A stretch of DNA of 64,000 nt from assembly GCA_050303415.1 (NCBI GenBank), contig JBNLBS010000005.1:62001-126000 (forward strand). The letters run 5' to 3'. Each line of letters begins with the position of its first letter. The first letter of the stretch is position 1. Source of the stretch: JBNLBS01 sp050303415. GTDB taxonomy: Bacteria > Pseudomonadota > Gammaproteobacteria > Methylococcales > Methylomonadaceae. Under the pieces are notes generated by a model. It did not search any database. It was not told the origin of the DNA and saw only the letters and a program-made list of their open reading frames with translations. A program made the position numbers and the translations under genes. Below, one piece after another: positions 26,367 through 35,349 of the stretch.

Positions 26367-27268
26367 GTATTTTCCGAACTTTGCACTGTTTTAAATATGC
26401 CGCCTTTTTGCCAAAAATAATAAACCAGCAAGACAAGACCAAGCCAGGCGGCAACCAAATAACCGATCACCCCGTCATAGTTACTGACTAAATATATATA
26501 GTCAGAACCGCGATTGGTATCAAAATAGTATTTACTCATTTTGATCACCCATACCCAACCGGCATGACAACCGATACATAAAGCCAGACTATTTGAGATC
26601 TGAGTACGAATGACCGCCAGAAACATACCGACCATCACCAAGGCGGCAAATGCCGGGAATATTTCCGGATTCAACCAGTTTGAAAATGCTTCCAACATCA
26701 AGAAAAAACCTGTATCCCAATGAATATCGGCATAAGGCACATCGGTTTTGCTTTTAAGAAAATGTAAGCCGGCATAATACAACGAACTGATCAGCATAGC
26801 GGCTGGCAAGGCAATTCGAGCCTTCAGTGTACTGAATAAGACCCCTCTAAATAATGGCTCTTCTGCACTGGAAATCACCATTGCGATTAATAAAGACAGA
26901 CTGAACTTCTTTAAAACCACGCCTATGCCAACAGCCCTCGACTGATCCAGTGTTTTAACATCCAATGCGTACAAGACTGCGATAACAGGTATCAAGGTCA
27001 GTAAACCTAATCCAATGCCAATACCCAGCTGTTTAAAAAAAACGCTCCAATTACTAAAGCCAATATCCTGTTTATTTAACTTAAACAACAGCATGCACGG
27101 ATAAATGCTTAATAACAGTAGTACCAAGGTACCTTTACTGATCAGCTTGGCTAAAGGCAGAATATCGCCAAATATCTGTAGAATAACGCTACTGAGTAAT
27201 GTTGATATAGATGCCAAGACCAACAAAATGGCCAATGGCATAAAGGCGCACTGGAAATAACGACTCAT
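26363..27268 (-). CDS. CPBP family intramembrane protease
   Basis: 301 residues, about eight membrane helices. The family motifs are present: SSAEEPLFRGVLF (the EExxxR glutamates and Arg), and the downstream His in AGLHFLKS. Such Abi/CPBP proteins are intramembrane glutamic or metal-dependent proteases used in processing or immunity; the substrate is unknown. Start chosen at ATG 27266-27268 with GAGAG upstream; an upstream ATG at 27292 overlaps rsmE and has no site. Coupled to rsmE. Confidence 0.82.
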   Translation of the reverse strand: MSRYFQCAFMPLAILLVLASISTLLSSVILQIFGDILPLAKLISKGTLVLLLLSIYPCMLLFKLNKQDIGFSNWSVFFKQLGIGIGLGLLTLIPVIAVLYALDVKTLDQSRAVGIGVVLKKFSLSLLIAMVISSAEEPLFRGVLFSTLKARIALPAAMLISSLYYAGLHFLKSKTDVPYADIHWDTGFFLMLEAFSNWLNPEIFPAFAALVMVGMFLAVIRTQISNSLALCIGCHAGWVWVIKMSKYYFDTNRGSDYIYLVSNYDGVIGYLVAAWLGLVLLVYYFWQKGGIFKTVQSSENT

Positions 27269-27273
27269 TACTC

Positions 27274-28002
27274 TCAACAAAAATCTCCCCATAACGTTTG
27301 TACCGCTGCCAATGCAGCCAATGCAGCCGTCTCGGCCCGTAATACCCGTTTACCTAATTTAACCGGGGTAAAACCGGCGGCAACAGCCAGCTGTCGCTCA
27401 TTATCAGAAAAACCGCCTTCAGGACCCGACAATAGGGTAACGGTATTATCTACAGGCTGCAGTGCATTTAATACCGTGTCAGCATATGGGTCCAAAAAGA
27501 CTTTTAAGCCTTGCTGCTGCTCTATCCAATGATTGAGCGTATCTATTTTTTTCAGTTCCGGCACTATTGTTCTATGGCTTTGCTCTGCCGCATGTTGAGC
27601 GATTTTTTGCCAATGCTGTAAGCGTTGTATCTGTTTATCTTCCTTCAACTGTACTACACAGCGCTGTGAAAATAACGGGGTTATGTTTTTTACACCGAGT
27701 TCAACCGCTTTTTGTACTGCGTAGTCCATCCTATCCCCACGGGATATGGCCAGACCAAAACTCACCTGTAACTCCGATTCAACAGTGTTATCCTGCCATT
27801 CATTGAGGGCAAGAACTACACGCTTACGGTGAACCTCCAATACTTTTGCAAAAAACTCGCCGCCATTACCATTAAAAACCACTAGATCAGCATTTTGTTT
27901 TAAACGCAGTACCGTTCGTAAATAATGGGCACTATCCTCACTGAGTTCTAACTCTTGTCCGGATTGTAAAACTGTTGGGACATAAAGTCTGGATACCCGC
28001 AT
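27274..28002 (-). CDS. rsmE: 16S rRNA m3U1498 methyltransferase RsmE
   Basis: 242 residues. It shows the RsmE pattern: N-terminal PUA-like part (LRLKQNADLVVFNGNGGEF), then the SPOUT domain with KAVELGVKNITPLFSQRC, HAAEQSHR, and the knot loop LLSGPEGGFSDNE followed by LGKRVLRAETAALAAL. It methylates U1498 of 16S rRNA. Followed closely by the CPBP gene on the same strand. Confidence 0.95.
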   Translation of the reverse strand: MRVSRLYVPTVLQSGQELELSEDSAHYLRTVLRLKQNADLVVFNGNGGEFFAKVLEVHRKRVVLALNEWQDNTVESELQVSFGLAISRGDRMDYAVQKAVELGVKNITPLFSQRCVVQLKEDKQIQRLQHWQKIAQHAAEQSHRTIVPELKKIDTLNHWIEQQQGLKVFLDPYADTVLNALQPVDNTVTLLSGPEGGFSDNERQLAVAAGFTPVKLGKRVLRAETAALAALAAVQTLWGDFC

Positions 28003-28019
28003 AGGCTAATTCTCTATGA

Positions 28020-28066
28020 CAAAAAAGGCAGCCGTCCATAAAGTTTATCTTTATAAACGACTGCCT
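28020..28066 (-). terminator. Rho-independent terminator downstream of metF
   Basis: On the minus strand AGGCAGTCGT pairs with ACGGCTGCCT (one G-T pair), with a partly paired AT-rich inner loop, and is followed by six T. It lies about 20 bp after the metF stop. Confidence 0.8.
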
Positions 28067-28087
28067 GGTGATTGTGAAGTTTGTTTG

Positions 28088-28957
28088 TTATTTCAAATTA
28101 TTACAAATAGCTAAAGTCGGTTTGGCTTGATTCATGGTATAAAAATGTAAGCCCGGAGCACCATTATCCAATAAACGCTGACAAAGCTTGCTCACCACTT
28201 CCGTACCAAAGTCACAAATTGCCTGCCGGTCGTCACCAAAACATTCCAGCTGCTTTCTCATCCAGCGAGGGATGTCAGCACCACACATTTCTGAAAACCG
28301 CGCCAATTGGGAATAATTAGTAATCGGCATAATACCGGGCACTATTGGAATGGTTATTCCGTTCTTCTCACACCGTTCGACAAAATAAAAATAGGCTTCG
28401 GCATTGTAAAAATACTGGGTAATAACGCCGTCAGCCCCCGCTTCTACCTTACGCTTAAAATTGGCAAAATCCACATTGGCATTGGCGGCCTGAGGGTGCA
28501 CTTCAGGATAAGCTGCAACATGAATTTGAAAGGTGTCATTTGTCTGTTCCCGAATAAATGCCACCAATTCATTAGCATAACGAAATTCACCCGCCGACAT
28601 CATACCAGAGGGTAAATCACCGCGTAACGCCACTATTTTGGAAACGCCTTCCTGTTGATAGCTTTTTAAGATACTGCTGATATTTTCTTTGGTCGATGCC
28701 ACACATGACAAATGTGGTGCAGCCGATATGCCTGTTTTTTGGATATCGACAACCGTTTCAAAAGTTTTCTCACGGGTTGAGCCACCGGCACCAAAGGTCA
28801 CTGAAAAAAAATCAGGATTCAGTTCTGCTAACTGCTGATGAACAAGTTTAAGGTTTTTTGCCCCTTCTTCTGACTTGGGCGGGAAAAACTCAAAGCTAAA
28901 TGGTGGAGTGTTATGTTGTTCTGTTTGCATACTGTGATTACTCGGTTGCACAAACAT
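28088..28957 (-). CDS. metF: Methylenetetrahydrofolate reductase
   Basis: 289 residues. FSFEFFPPKSEEGAKNL near the N-terminus includes the catalytic Glu region. SVTFGAGGSTREKT, LSCVASTKENI, VALRGDLPSG (FAD-binding Asp) and GADGVITQYFYNA follow the family order. It reduces CH2-THF to CH3-THF for homocysteine methylation and uses FAD. Start 28957 is 289 residues; the ATG at 28930 (MQTEQH) is an alternative. Last gene of the metK-ahcY-metF unit; the leader holds two hairpins. Confidence 0.95.
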   Translation of the reverse strand: MFVQPSNHSMQTEQHNTPPFSFEFFPPKSEEGAKNLKLVHQQLAELNPDFFSVTFGAGGSTREKTFETVVDIQKTGISAAPHLSCVASTKENISSILKSYQQEGVSKIVALRGDLPSGMMSAGEFRYANELVAFIREQTNDTFQIHVAAYPEVHPQAANANVDFANFKRKVEAGADGVITQYFYNAEAYFYFVERCEKNGITIPIVPGIMPITNYSQLARFSEMCGADIPRWMRKQLECFGDDRQAICDFGTEVVSKLCQRLLDNGAPGLHFYTMNQAKPTLAICNNLK

Positions 28958-28960
28958 TAT

Positions 28961-28988
28961 TTAACCCAGCTAAATGAGGCCGGGTTAA
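28961..28988 (-). promoter_or_regulatory. Hairpin abutting the metF start
   Basis: TTAACCC and GGGTTAA form a 7-bp inverted repeat with a 14-base loop. One arm ends 3 bases before the metF ATG and includes the only possible ribosome site (GGGTTAAATAATG), so pairing could hide it. Confidence 0.45.
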
Positions 28989-28992
28989 TGTT

Positions 28993-29025
28993 AAGAAACC
29001 ACCTCCAATTAGACGGTGGTTTCTT
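28993..29025 (-). terminator. Stable hairpin between ahcY and metF
   Basis: AAGAAACCACC and GGTGGTTTCTT pair perfectly over 11 bp with an 11-base loop. On the minus strand only a short T-rich tail follows (GTTTCTTAAC), so it may attenuate or process rather than fully terminate. Confidence 0.55.
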
Positions 29026-29061
29026 TTCTGATAGCCAAAATCAGAACCTAAATAGTAGATC

Positions 29062-30354
29062 TTAGTAACGGTAATGATCCGGCTTGTATGGTCCTTCAAC
29101 AGGCACACTAATATAATCAGATTGCTCTTGAGTTAAAGTAGTTAAGTTAACACCCAATTGGGCCAGGTGTGAACGCGCCACTTTTTCATCTAATTTTTTA
29201 GGCAGGATATACACTTCATTTTTATAGTCAGCTGCATTTGCCCATAATTCTATCTGAGCTAAAACTTGGTTACAGAATGAGTTAGACATAACAAAGCTAG
29301 GATGACCTGTAGCACACCCCAAGTTAACCAAACGACCTTCAGCTAATACGGTGATGCGTTTGCCATCAGGAAAAATCACATGATCAACTTGTGGCTTAAT
29401 ATTTTCCCAAGTATATTTGCGTATCGCTGCAATTTGAATTTCCGAGTCAAAATGACCGATATTACAAACAATCGCTTCATTGCGCATAGCCAGCATATGA
29501 TCATGAGTAATAATATCTTTATTGCCAGTTGCTGTAACAAAGATGTTAGCGATTGGCGCCGCTTCGTCCATAGTTACTACACGGTAGCCTTCCATTGAAG
29601 CCTGCAGAGCACAAATCGGATCAATTTCAGTCACCCAAACCGTCGCGCCTAAACCGCGCAGAGATTGCGCACAGCCTTTACCGACATCTCCGTAACCACA
29701 TACCACGGCAATTTTACCGGCAACCATCACGTCGGTAGCACGCTTAATCCCGTCAACCAAAGACTCACGACAACCGTATAAATTATCGAATTTAGACTTG
29801 GTAACCGAATCATTGACGTTAAATGCCGGCACTTTTAGTGTGCCTTTAGCCACCATCTCATACAATCGCAATACACCCGTTGTGGTTTCTTCCGACAAGC
29901 CTTTAACATCAGCCATTAATTCCGGGAATTTCTCATGCATCATGACAGTTAAATCACCGCCATCATCCAGAATCATATTGGGACGCCAGCCATCTGTACC
30001 GATAATGGTTTGCTCGATACACCATTCGGCCTCCTCTTCAGTTTCACCCTTCCACGCAAAAACGGGGACTCCTGCGACGGCCATAGCTGCAGCGGCATGA
30101 TCCTGAGTAGAAAAAATGTTACAGGAAGACCATCTGACTTCAGCTCCTAACGCGGTCAGCGTTTCAATTAACACAGCGGTTTGAATTGTCATATGCAAAC
30201 AACCGGCTATACGTGCGCCTTTTAATGGCTGAGCAACACCATATTCTTCACGTAATGCCATTAACCCCGGCATTTCTGTTTCAGCAATATTGATCTCTTT
30301 ACGACCCCATTCTGCAAGGCTGATATCTGCAACTTTATAATCTTGATTACTCAT
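29062..30354 (-). CDS. ahcY: Adenosylhomocysteinase
   Basis: 430 residues. It splits S-adenosylhomocysteine to adenosine and homocysteine, relieving product inhibition of methyltransferases. Motifs: GCLHMTIQTAVLIETL near residue 52, SSCNIFSTQDHAAAA, EETTTGV, and the NAD-binding GYGDVGKGCAQSLRG. The ending KPDHYRY is the conserved C-terminal tail. It lies 19 bp downstream of metK and 104 bp upstream of metF. Confidence 0.97.
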   Translation of the reverse strand: MSNQDYKVADISLAEWGRKEINIAETEMPGLMALREEYGVAQPLKGARIAGCLHMTIQTAVLIETLTALGAEVRWSSCNIFSTQDHAAAAMAVAGVPVFAWKGETEEEAEWCIEQTIIGTDGWRPNMILDDGGDLTVMMHEKFPELMADVKGLSEETTTGVLRLYEMVAKGTLKVPAFNVNDSVTKSKFDNLYGCRESLVDGIKRATDVMVAGKIAVVCGYGDVGKGCAQSLRGLGATVWVTEIDPICALQASMEGYRVVTMDEAAPIANIFVTATGNKDIITHDHMLAMRNEAIVCNIGHFDSEIQIAAIRKYTWENIKPQVDHVIFPDGKRITVLAEGRLVNLGCATGHPSFVMSNSFCNQVLAQIELWANAADYKNEVYILPKKLDEKVARSHLAQLGVNLTTLTQEQSDYISVPVEGPYKPDHYRY

Positions 30355-30373
30355 GATTGATTCCTAATTCCAA

Positions 30374-31534
30374 TTAAAGGTTAGCTGCAGCTTTTAATGC
30401 TTCAACTTTATCCGTTTTTTCCCAGGTAAAACTGTCTTCAGTACGGCCAAAATGTCCGTATGCAGCAGTCGGCAAGTAAATGGGATTTAATAAGTCCAAC
30501 ATTGCAATCAAGCCTTTCGGTCTTAAGTCAAAATGTTCACGAATAATTTCAACCAATTTATCTTCACTGATCTGGCCGGTGCCGAATGTTTCAACCGCAA
30601 TCGAGGTTGGTTCGGCGACCCCAATTGCATATGACACCTGAATTTCACAACGATCGGCAAGCCCTGCTGCAACTATATTTTTAGCAACATAGCGTGCCAT
30701 ATAGGCTGCTGAACGGTCGACTTTTGATGGATCCTTACCGGAAAATGCACCGCCGCCATGACGAGCCATACCACCATAAGTATCAACAATAATTTTACGG
30801 CCGGTTAAGCCACAGTCACCAACCGGACCGCCAATAATAAATTGACCGGTTGGATTAATAAAATATTTAGTATCAGGATGTAACCATTCCTTAGGCAGGG
30901 TAGGCAGGATGATTTCGTCCATCACCGCTTCATGTAATTCCTTATTACCAATTTCTGGTGAATGCTGAGTCGATAAGACTACTGCTTCAATAGCAACCGG
31001 TTTATGGTTTTCATAACGGAAGGTAATCTGGCTTTTTGCATCAGGGCGTAACCATGGCAAAGTGTTATTCTTACGCACCTGCGCTTGTCTCTCAACCAAG
31101 CGATGAGAATAAGTAATCGGTGCAGGCATAAACACATCAGTTTCATTACTGGCGTAACCAAACATCAAACCCTGGTCGCCGGCACCTTGTTCATGGTCTT
31201 CCGTATCATCCACCCCCATGGCAATATCACTGGACTGTTTGCCTAACGCATTGATCACGGCACAGCTATTGCCGTCAAAACCTATATCGCTATGGTCATA
31301 ACCAATATCAGTGATAACTTTTCTGACTACCGGCTCAATTTCAACATGAGCATTGCTGGTAATTTCACCCGCTAACACCACCATCCCGGTTTTAACCATT
31401 GTTTCACAAGCAACACGTGACCGTGGGTCTTGTTCTAATAAGGCATCCAGGATCGCGTCTGAAACTTGATCAGATACTTTATCAGGATGGCCTTCAGAAA
31501 CGGATTCTGAAGTGAAGATGTAATTATCGCTCAT
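30374..31534 (-). CDS. metK: S-adenosylmethionine synthetase
   Basis: 386 residues. FTSESVSEGHPDKVSDQVSDAILD at the N-terminus binds ATP and methionine; ACETMVKTG, DQGLMFGYA and GGGAFSGKDPSKVDRSAAY are the classic motifs. It makes SAM from ATP and methionine. First of three genes of the activated methyl cycle. RBS AAGGTAATACAC precedes ATG 31534. Only about 35 bp separate it from the terminator of the upstream tRNA, so its promoter must overlap that region. Confidence 0.97.
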   Translation of the reverse strand: MSDNYIFTSESVSEGHPDKVSDQVSDAILDALLEQDPRSRVACETMVKTGMVVLAGEITSNAHVEIEPVVRKVITDIGYDHSDIGFDGNSCAVINALGKQSSDIAMGVDDTEDHEQGAGDQGLMFGYASNETDVFMPAPITYSHRLVERQAQVRKNNTLPWLRPDAKSQITFRYENHKPVAIEAVVLSTQHSPEIGNKELHEAVMDEIILPTLPKEWLHPDTKYFINPTGQFIIGGPVGDCGLTGRKIIVDTYGGMARHGGGAFSGKDPSKVDRSAAYMARYVAKNIVAAGLADRCEIQVSYAIGVAEPTSIAVETFGTGQISEDKLVEIIREHFDLRPKGLIAMLDLLNPIYLPTAAYGHFGRTEDSFTWEKTDKVEALKAAANL

Positions 31535-31569
31535 GTGTATTACCTTTTTACCTATCTAACTGATAAACA

Positions 31570-31596
31570 AAAGGCTGCACCTGCAGCCTTTTTTCT
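31570..31596 (-). terminator. Rho-independent terminator after tRNA gene
   Basis: AAAAGGCTGC and GCAGCCTTTT pair perfectly over 10 bp with an ACCT/AGGT loop. It has T- or A-runs on both sides and lies 3 bp after the tRNA 3' end. Confidence 0.85.
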
Positions 31597-31599
31597 TTA

Positions 31600-31676
31600 T
31601 GGTGGGCCCTCCCAGACTCGAACTGGGGACCTGCCGATTATGAGTCGGATGCTCTAACCAACTGAGCTAAGGGCCC
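31600..31676 (-). tRNA. tRNA with CAT anticodon (Met or Ile2)
   Basis: A 77-base cloverleaf: acceptor GGGCCCT/AGGGCCC, discriminator A and encoded CCA. The D arm has GCTCAGTTGGTTAGAGC, the anticodon arm CCGACTCATAATCGG (anticodon at 31640-31642) and the T arm CCCAGTTCGAGTCTGGG. CAT anticodons belong to elongator Met, initiator Met or lysidine-modified Ile2. The acceptor has a paired first base (G-C), excluding initiator. E. coli has Ile2 (ileX) near rpoD, so Ile2 is possible, but elongator Met is not ruled out. Confidence 0.93.
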
Positions 31677-31688
31677 TGATATTACTTG

Positions 31689-33497
31689 TTAATCACTATC
31701 CAAAAAGCATCTTAACTGCTCTGATCTGGATGGATGTCTTAATTTACGTAATGCTTTTGCTTCAATTTGACGGATTCTTTCTCGAGTCACATCAAATTGC
31801 TTACCAACCTCTTCCAGCGTATGGTCGGTATTCATATTAATACCGAAACGCATGCGCAATACTTTTGCTTCTCTTGCCGTCAAACCTGCCAATACATTCT
31901 GAGTTGATTCCCGCAAACCGGCAATAGTTGCCGCTTCTACAGGCGACAATACTTTAGCATCCTCAATGAAATCTCCCAAGTGCGAATCTTCATCATCACC
32001 TATCGGCGTTTCCATGGAAATAGGTTCTTTCGCTATTTTCAATACCTTACGAACTTTATCTTCCGGCATTTCCATACGTTCAGATAATTCTTCCGGTGTT
32101 GCTTCGCGCCCCTTTTCCTGCAAAATCTGTCTCGAAATACGATTCAGCTTGTTAATCGTCTCAATCATATGCACAGGAATACGAATAGTTCTGGCCTGAT
32201 CCGCAATGGACCGGGTTATTGCCTGCCTAATCCACCAAGTAGCATAGGTTGAAAATTTGTAACCTCGGCGGTACTCAAATTTCTCCACCGCTTTCATTAA
32301 ACCAATGTTACCTTCCTGAATCAGATCAAGAAATTGTAAGCCACGGTTAGTATATTTTTTGGCAATGGAAATAACCAGCCTCAAATTGGCTTCAATCATT
32401 TCCTTTTTTGCCCGTCTGGCTTTTGCTTCACCAATCGACATACGGCGATTAATATCTTTTAATGAACTGATGCTTATACCGTATTCAGACTCAATGGCAG
32501 CCAAATCCTTTTGCGCTTTTCTTATCTCTTCACTGTGTTCTTTCAGAACATCCGAATATTTTTGTCCATTATTCAGATATTGATCCAGCCAATCTGAACT
32601 GGCTTCATTTTCAGTAAAGGATTTTATAAAATCCTTACGCGGCATTTTTGCTTTTTTTACACAAATGTCCAGAATAATTTTTTCCTGACCCCGAATATCA
32701 TTAACGACATCGGAAATCATTGCTGTCATTTTTTTTAAGTACTGCGGTGTCCATTTAAACAACATAAAAACCTCGGACAGCGATTCGTAGGTTTTTTCGG
32801 TTTTTTCATCAGAATAACCATGCTTCTTAATCGATGTCAGAACTGCTTTTAACTGCTTTCTCAGCTCTTCAACTTTTTCTTTTACTTCTTCGTGATCCAG
32901 GCCTTTTGCTTCGTCTTCGGCCTCGGCTTCATCATCCGCACCTTCTTCCTGAGCACCTACAAACTCATCAGGCTCAGACAAGTCAACAAAACCGGAAATT
33001 AAATCCGTTAATCTGACACTCGAATCTTCATCAGAAATTGAATCATACGCCTGTAAAAAATCACTAATCACAAAGCATGAACGTGATAACGCCTTAACGA
33101 CTTGTTGTTGCCCACTTTCAATGCGTTTAGCGATTTTAAGTTCATCTGCACGGCTTAATAATTCAACTGACCCCATCTCACGCATATACATGCGCACAGG
33201 ATCTGTTGTTCTACCAAATTCGCTGTCTACAGATGCTAATGCCGCCACTTCCTCAGCATCTTCATCATCAGCTGTAACAGCCGCAGCATCGGTAATCAGT
33301 GAATCTTCATCCGGAGCAACTTCATGAACCTGAATTCCCATATCATTAATCATGCCAATGATATCTTCTATTTGCTCCGGATCAACAATATCACTCGGCA
33401 AATGATCATTTACCTCGGCATAGGTCAGATAACCCTGAACTTTACCTTTTGCGATTAATTGTTTAAGTTGAGATTGCTGTTGCTCTTGATTCATCAT
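31689..33497 (-). CDS. rpoD: RNA polymerase sigma factor RpoD (sigma70)
   Basis: 602 residues, close to E. coli's 613. Region 1.1 at the N-terminus (IAKGKVQGYLTYAEVNDHLP), then an acidic non-conserved part (about 180-200), core regions 2.1-2.4 with GLQFLDLIQEGNIGLMKAVEKF and RGYKFSTYATWWIRQAI, region 3, and region 4.2 with TLEEVGKQFDVTRERIRQIEAKAL. It directs housekeeping promoters. It forms the macromolecular synthesis unit with dnaG and rpsU. The second ATG (33494) may be the real start. Confidence 0.98.
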   Translation of the reverse strand: MMNQEQQQSQLKQLIAKGKVQGYLTYAEVNDHLPSDIVDPEQIEDIIGMINDMGIQVHEVAPDEDSLITDAAAVTADDEDAEEVAALASVDSEFGRTTDPVRMYMREMGSVELLSRADELKIAKRIESGQQQVVKALSRSCFVISDFLQAYDSISDEDSSVRLTDLISGFVDLSEPDEFVGAQEEGADDEAEAEDEAKGLDHEEVKEKVEELRKQLKAVLTSIKKHGYSDEKTEKTYESLSEVFMLFKWTPQYLKKMTAMISDVVNDIRGQEKIILDICVKKAKMPRKDFIKSFTENEASSDWLDQYLNNGQKYSDVLKEHSEEIRKAQKDLAAIESEYGISISSLKDINRRMSIGEAKARRAKKEMIEANLRLVISIAKKYTNRGLQFLDLIQEGNIGLMKAVEKFEYRRGYKFSTYATWWIRQAITRSIADQARTIRIPVHMIETINKLNRISRQILQEKGREATPEELSERMEMPEDKVRKVLKIAKEPISMETPIGDDEDSHLGDFIEDAKVLSPVEAATIAGLRESTQNVLAGLTAREAKVLRMRFGINMNTDHTLEEVGKQFDVTRERIRQIEAKALRKLRHPSRSEQLRCFLDSD

Positions 33498-33554
33498 CTA
33501 CCTACAGATTTCAATTCAGCACATTACGCTGAACAAAGTATTGTACAACAAATT

Positions 33555-35318
33555 TTAATTTTTGGCACCTATCGATACCTTTTCCAACATCGTCCTTAAC
33601 AAATCCTTTTCTTTTGGTGTCAACCCTTGCGCCTTCCCCTTATTCAATAGCTGTTCTATACCATTTTTCCTGGCCTGTTCCAATAACCTATCCAAGGCAC
33701 CGACAAATTCAGTTTCAACGCCCTCAACCGGTACCAGTAAATCCATACAGGCAAGTGCGGCAATAGGTTTTTCCTCCGCACTTCCCCTGAATGCCTCAGT
33801 CAAAACCGCCGTATTCACCTCATCCTTGCTCAAAATAACAGCTAAAACTCTTTTGAACACTTCAACGCCCGGAAATTCCAAACCGGTCCAATCTATTTGC
33901 CTTTCTTCAACCTGCTTTGCCAGTTCAGGGTTTTGCAACAACAAAGCGATTGCCATTCTGGCTGAAGACAGGCGATTTTTATCTCCCCCCGAACGCTTTG
34001 GTTTCTGTTGCCGGATCTTATTACTAGCATTAAGTGTAGCCTCATTTTCAGAAACGTCCAGCGAAGTCAACCCAGATATCTCCCTTAAGCGAGACACCAT
34101 CATGTCTTTAAAGACCCCTGCCGACAGCTTCTCCAAATAAGGTCGCGCTTGTTGTACCAGCTTTGCCCTGCCTTCCATATCTGACAAACTAGTTTCTTGT
34201 TCCAAATAATCGAAGAAATACTCCGATAGCGCCTTAGCTGAATTTAAATGTTGGTTAAAGCCCTCAACCCCCTGATCCCTCACCAACGAATCCGGGTCAT
34301 GATCTTTCGGCAACAGCATAATTCGGATACTCCGCCCCTCTCTGACACTGGAAAACGCCACATCCATTGCTCTCCACGCAGCCTGTCGCCCGGCCTTGTC
34401 GCCATCAAAGCAGAATACCAGCTCCGAAGTAAAACGAAACAGCAAATCCAAATGAGCCTTTGATGTCGCCGTACCAAGCGTCGCCACCGCATAGTCAATG
34501 CCATACTGAGACAAGGCGATAACATCCATGTAGCCCTCGACGATTAAAATTCGCTCCGGCTTGGAGTTTTTTTTCAGCAGCTCATATAAACCGTACGCCT
34601 CTTTACCCTTTAAAAAAACAGAGGTTTCTGGCGAATTCAAGTATTTTGGCATCGAATCGTCAAGCACTCGACCACCAAAACCAACCACCCGCGCCCGCTT
34701 GTCTCTAATCGGAAAAATCAAACGCCCTCGAAAACGGTCATAAACCCGACCATTATCACTACTGCCCAGCAAACCGGCACCCATCAGAGCCTTACGATCA
34801 AACTTTTCCGTCAACGTGTTCCAGCCTTCCGGAGCAAAACCCAACATATAGTCTCGAGCGGTTTCGCCACTTACCCCCCTGGCTTTTAAGTACGCCACAG
34901 CCTTACCACCTGACTGACTAGATTTAAGCTGATCAGCATAAAACATCGCCACCTGATCAAGTACTTGATAGACTGAAGCAAGATCACTTTTATCCTCAGC
35001 CGATGAATAAGCGATTTTTTCCCGCGGCACATCAACACCGACAAAATTGGCCAGGTCCTCAACCGCCTCGACAAAATCAAGGTGGTTAAAATCCATCAAA
35101 AAGCTAATCGCATTCCCACCCGTGCCGCAACCAAAACAATAATAAAACTGCTTCTTTCTGTTAACAGTAAAACTGGGGCTTTTTTCGGTATGAAAGGGAC
35201 AACGAGCAACAAAGTTGCTACCCGTTTTTTTTAATGGTACCAGGGAGTCGATCAAATCAACAATATCGACTCGCAGCAAGAGATCATCTATAAAATCGCG
35301 TGGAATTCTACCGGACAT
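33555..35318 (-). CDS. dnaG: DNA primase
   Basis: 587 residues. N-terminal zinc ribbon: CPFHTEKSPSFTV and YYCFGCGTGGN (Cys, His, Cys, Cys). The catalytic TOPRIM core has ILIVEGYMDVIAL with the metal-binding Glu, and FCFDGDKAGRQAAWRA with the Asp pair. The C-terminal part binds DnaB. It makes primers for replication. Transcribed after rpsU and the YqeY-like gene. Confidence 0.97.
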   Translation of the reverse strand: MSGRIPRDFIDDLLLRVDIVDLIDSLVPLKKTGSNFVARCPFHTEKSPSFTVNRKKQFYYCFGCGTGGNAISFLMDFNHLDFVEAVEDLANFVGVDVPREKIAYSSAEDKSDLASVYQVLDQVAMFYADQLKSSQSGGKAVAYLKARGVSGETARDYMLGFAPEGWNTLTEKFDRKALMGAGLLGSSDNGRVYDRFRGRLIFPIRDKRARVVGFGGRVLDDSMPKYLNSPETSVFLKGKEAYGLYELLKKNSKPERILIVEGYMDVIALSQYGIDYAVATLGTATSKAHLDLLFRFTSELVFCFDGDKAGRQAAWRAMDVAFSSVREGRSIRIMLLPKDHDPDSLVRDQGVEGFNQHLNSAKALSEYFFDYLEQETSLSDMEGRAKLVQQARPYLEKLSAGVFKDMMVSRLREISGLTSLDVSENEATLNASNKIRQQKPKRSGGDKNRLSSARMAIALLLQNPELAKQVEERQIDWTGLEFPGVEVFKRVLAVILSKDEVNTAVLTEAFRGSAEEKPIAALACMDLLVPVEGVETEFVGALDRLLEQARKNGIEQLLNKGKAQGLTPKEKDLLRTMLEKVSIGAKN

Positions 35319-35349
35319 AAAGCACCCGGATCATAGCTATCAAGTAGAG

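Noticed and set aside
31535..31599. SAM or SAH riboswitch before metK-ahcY
   Set aside because: Too short: only a terminator and about 35 further bases fit between tRNA and metK, and ahcY follows metK by 19 bp.
33562..34140. 192-codon plus-strand frame inside dnaG
   Set aside because: Antisense to a clearly intact dnaG; Ser/Phe-rich composition typical of shadow frames.
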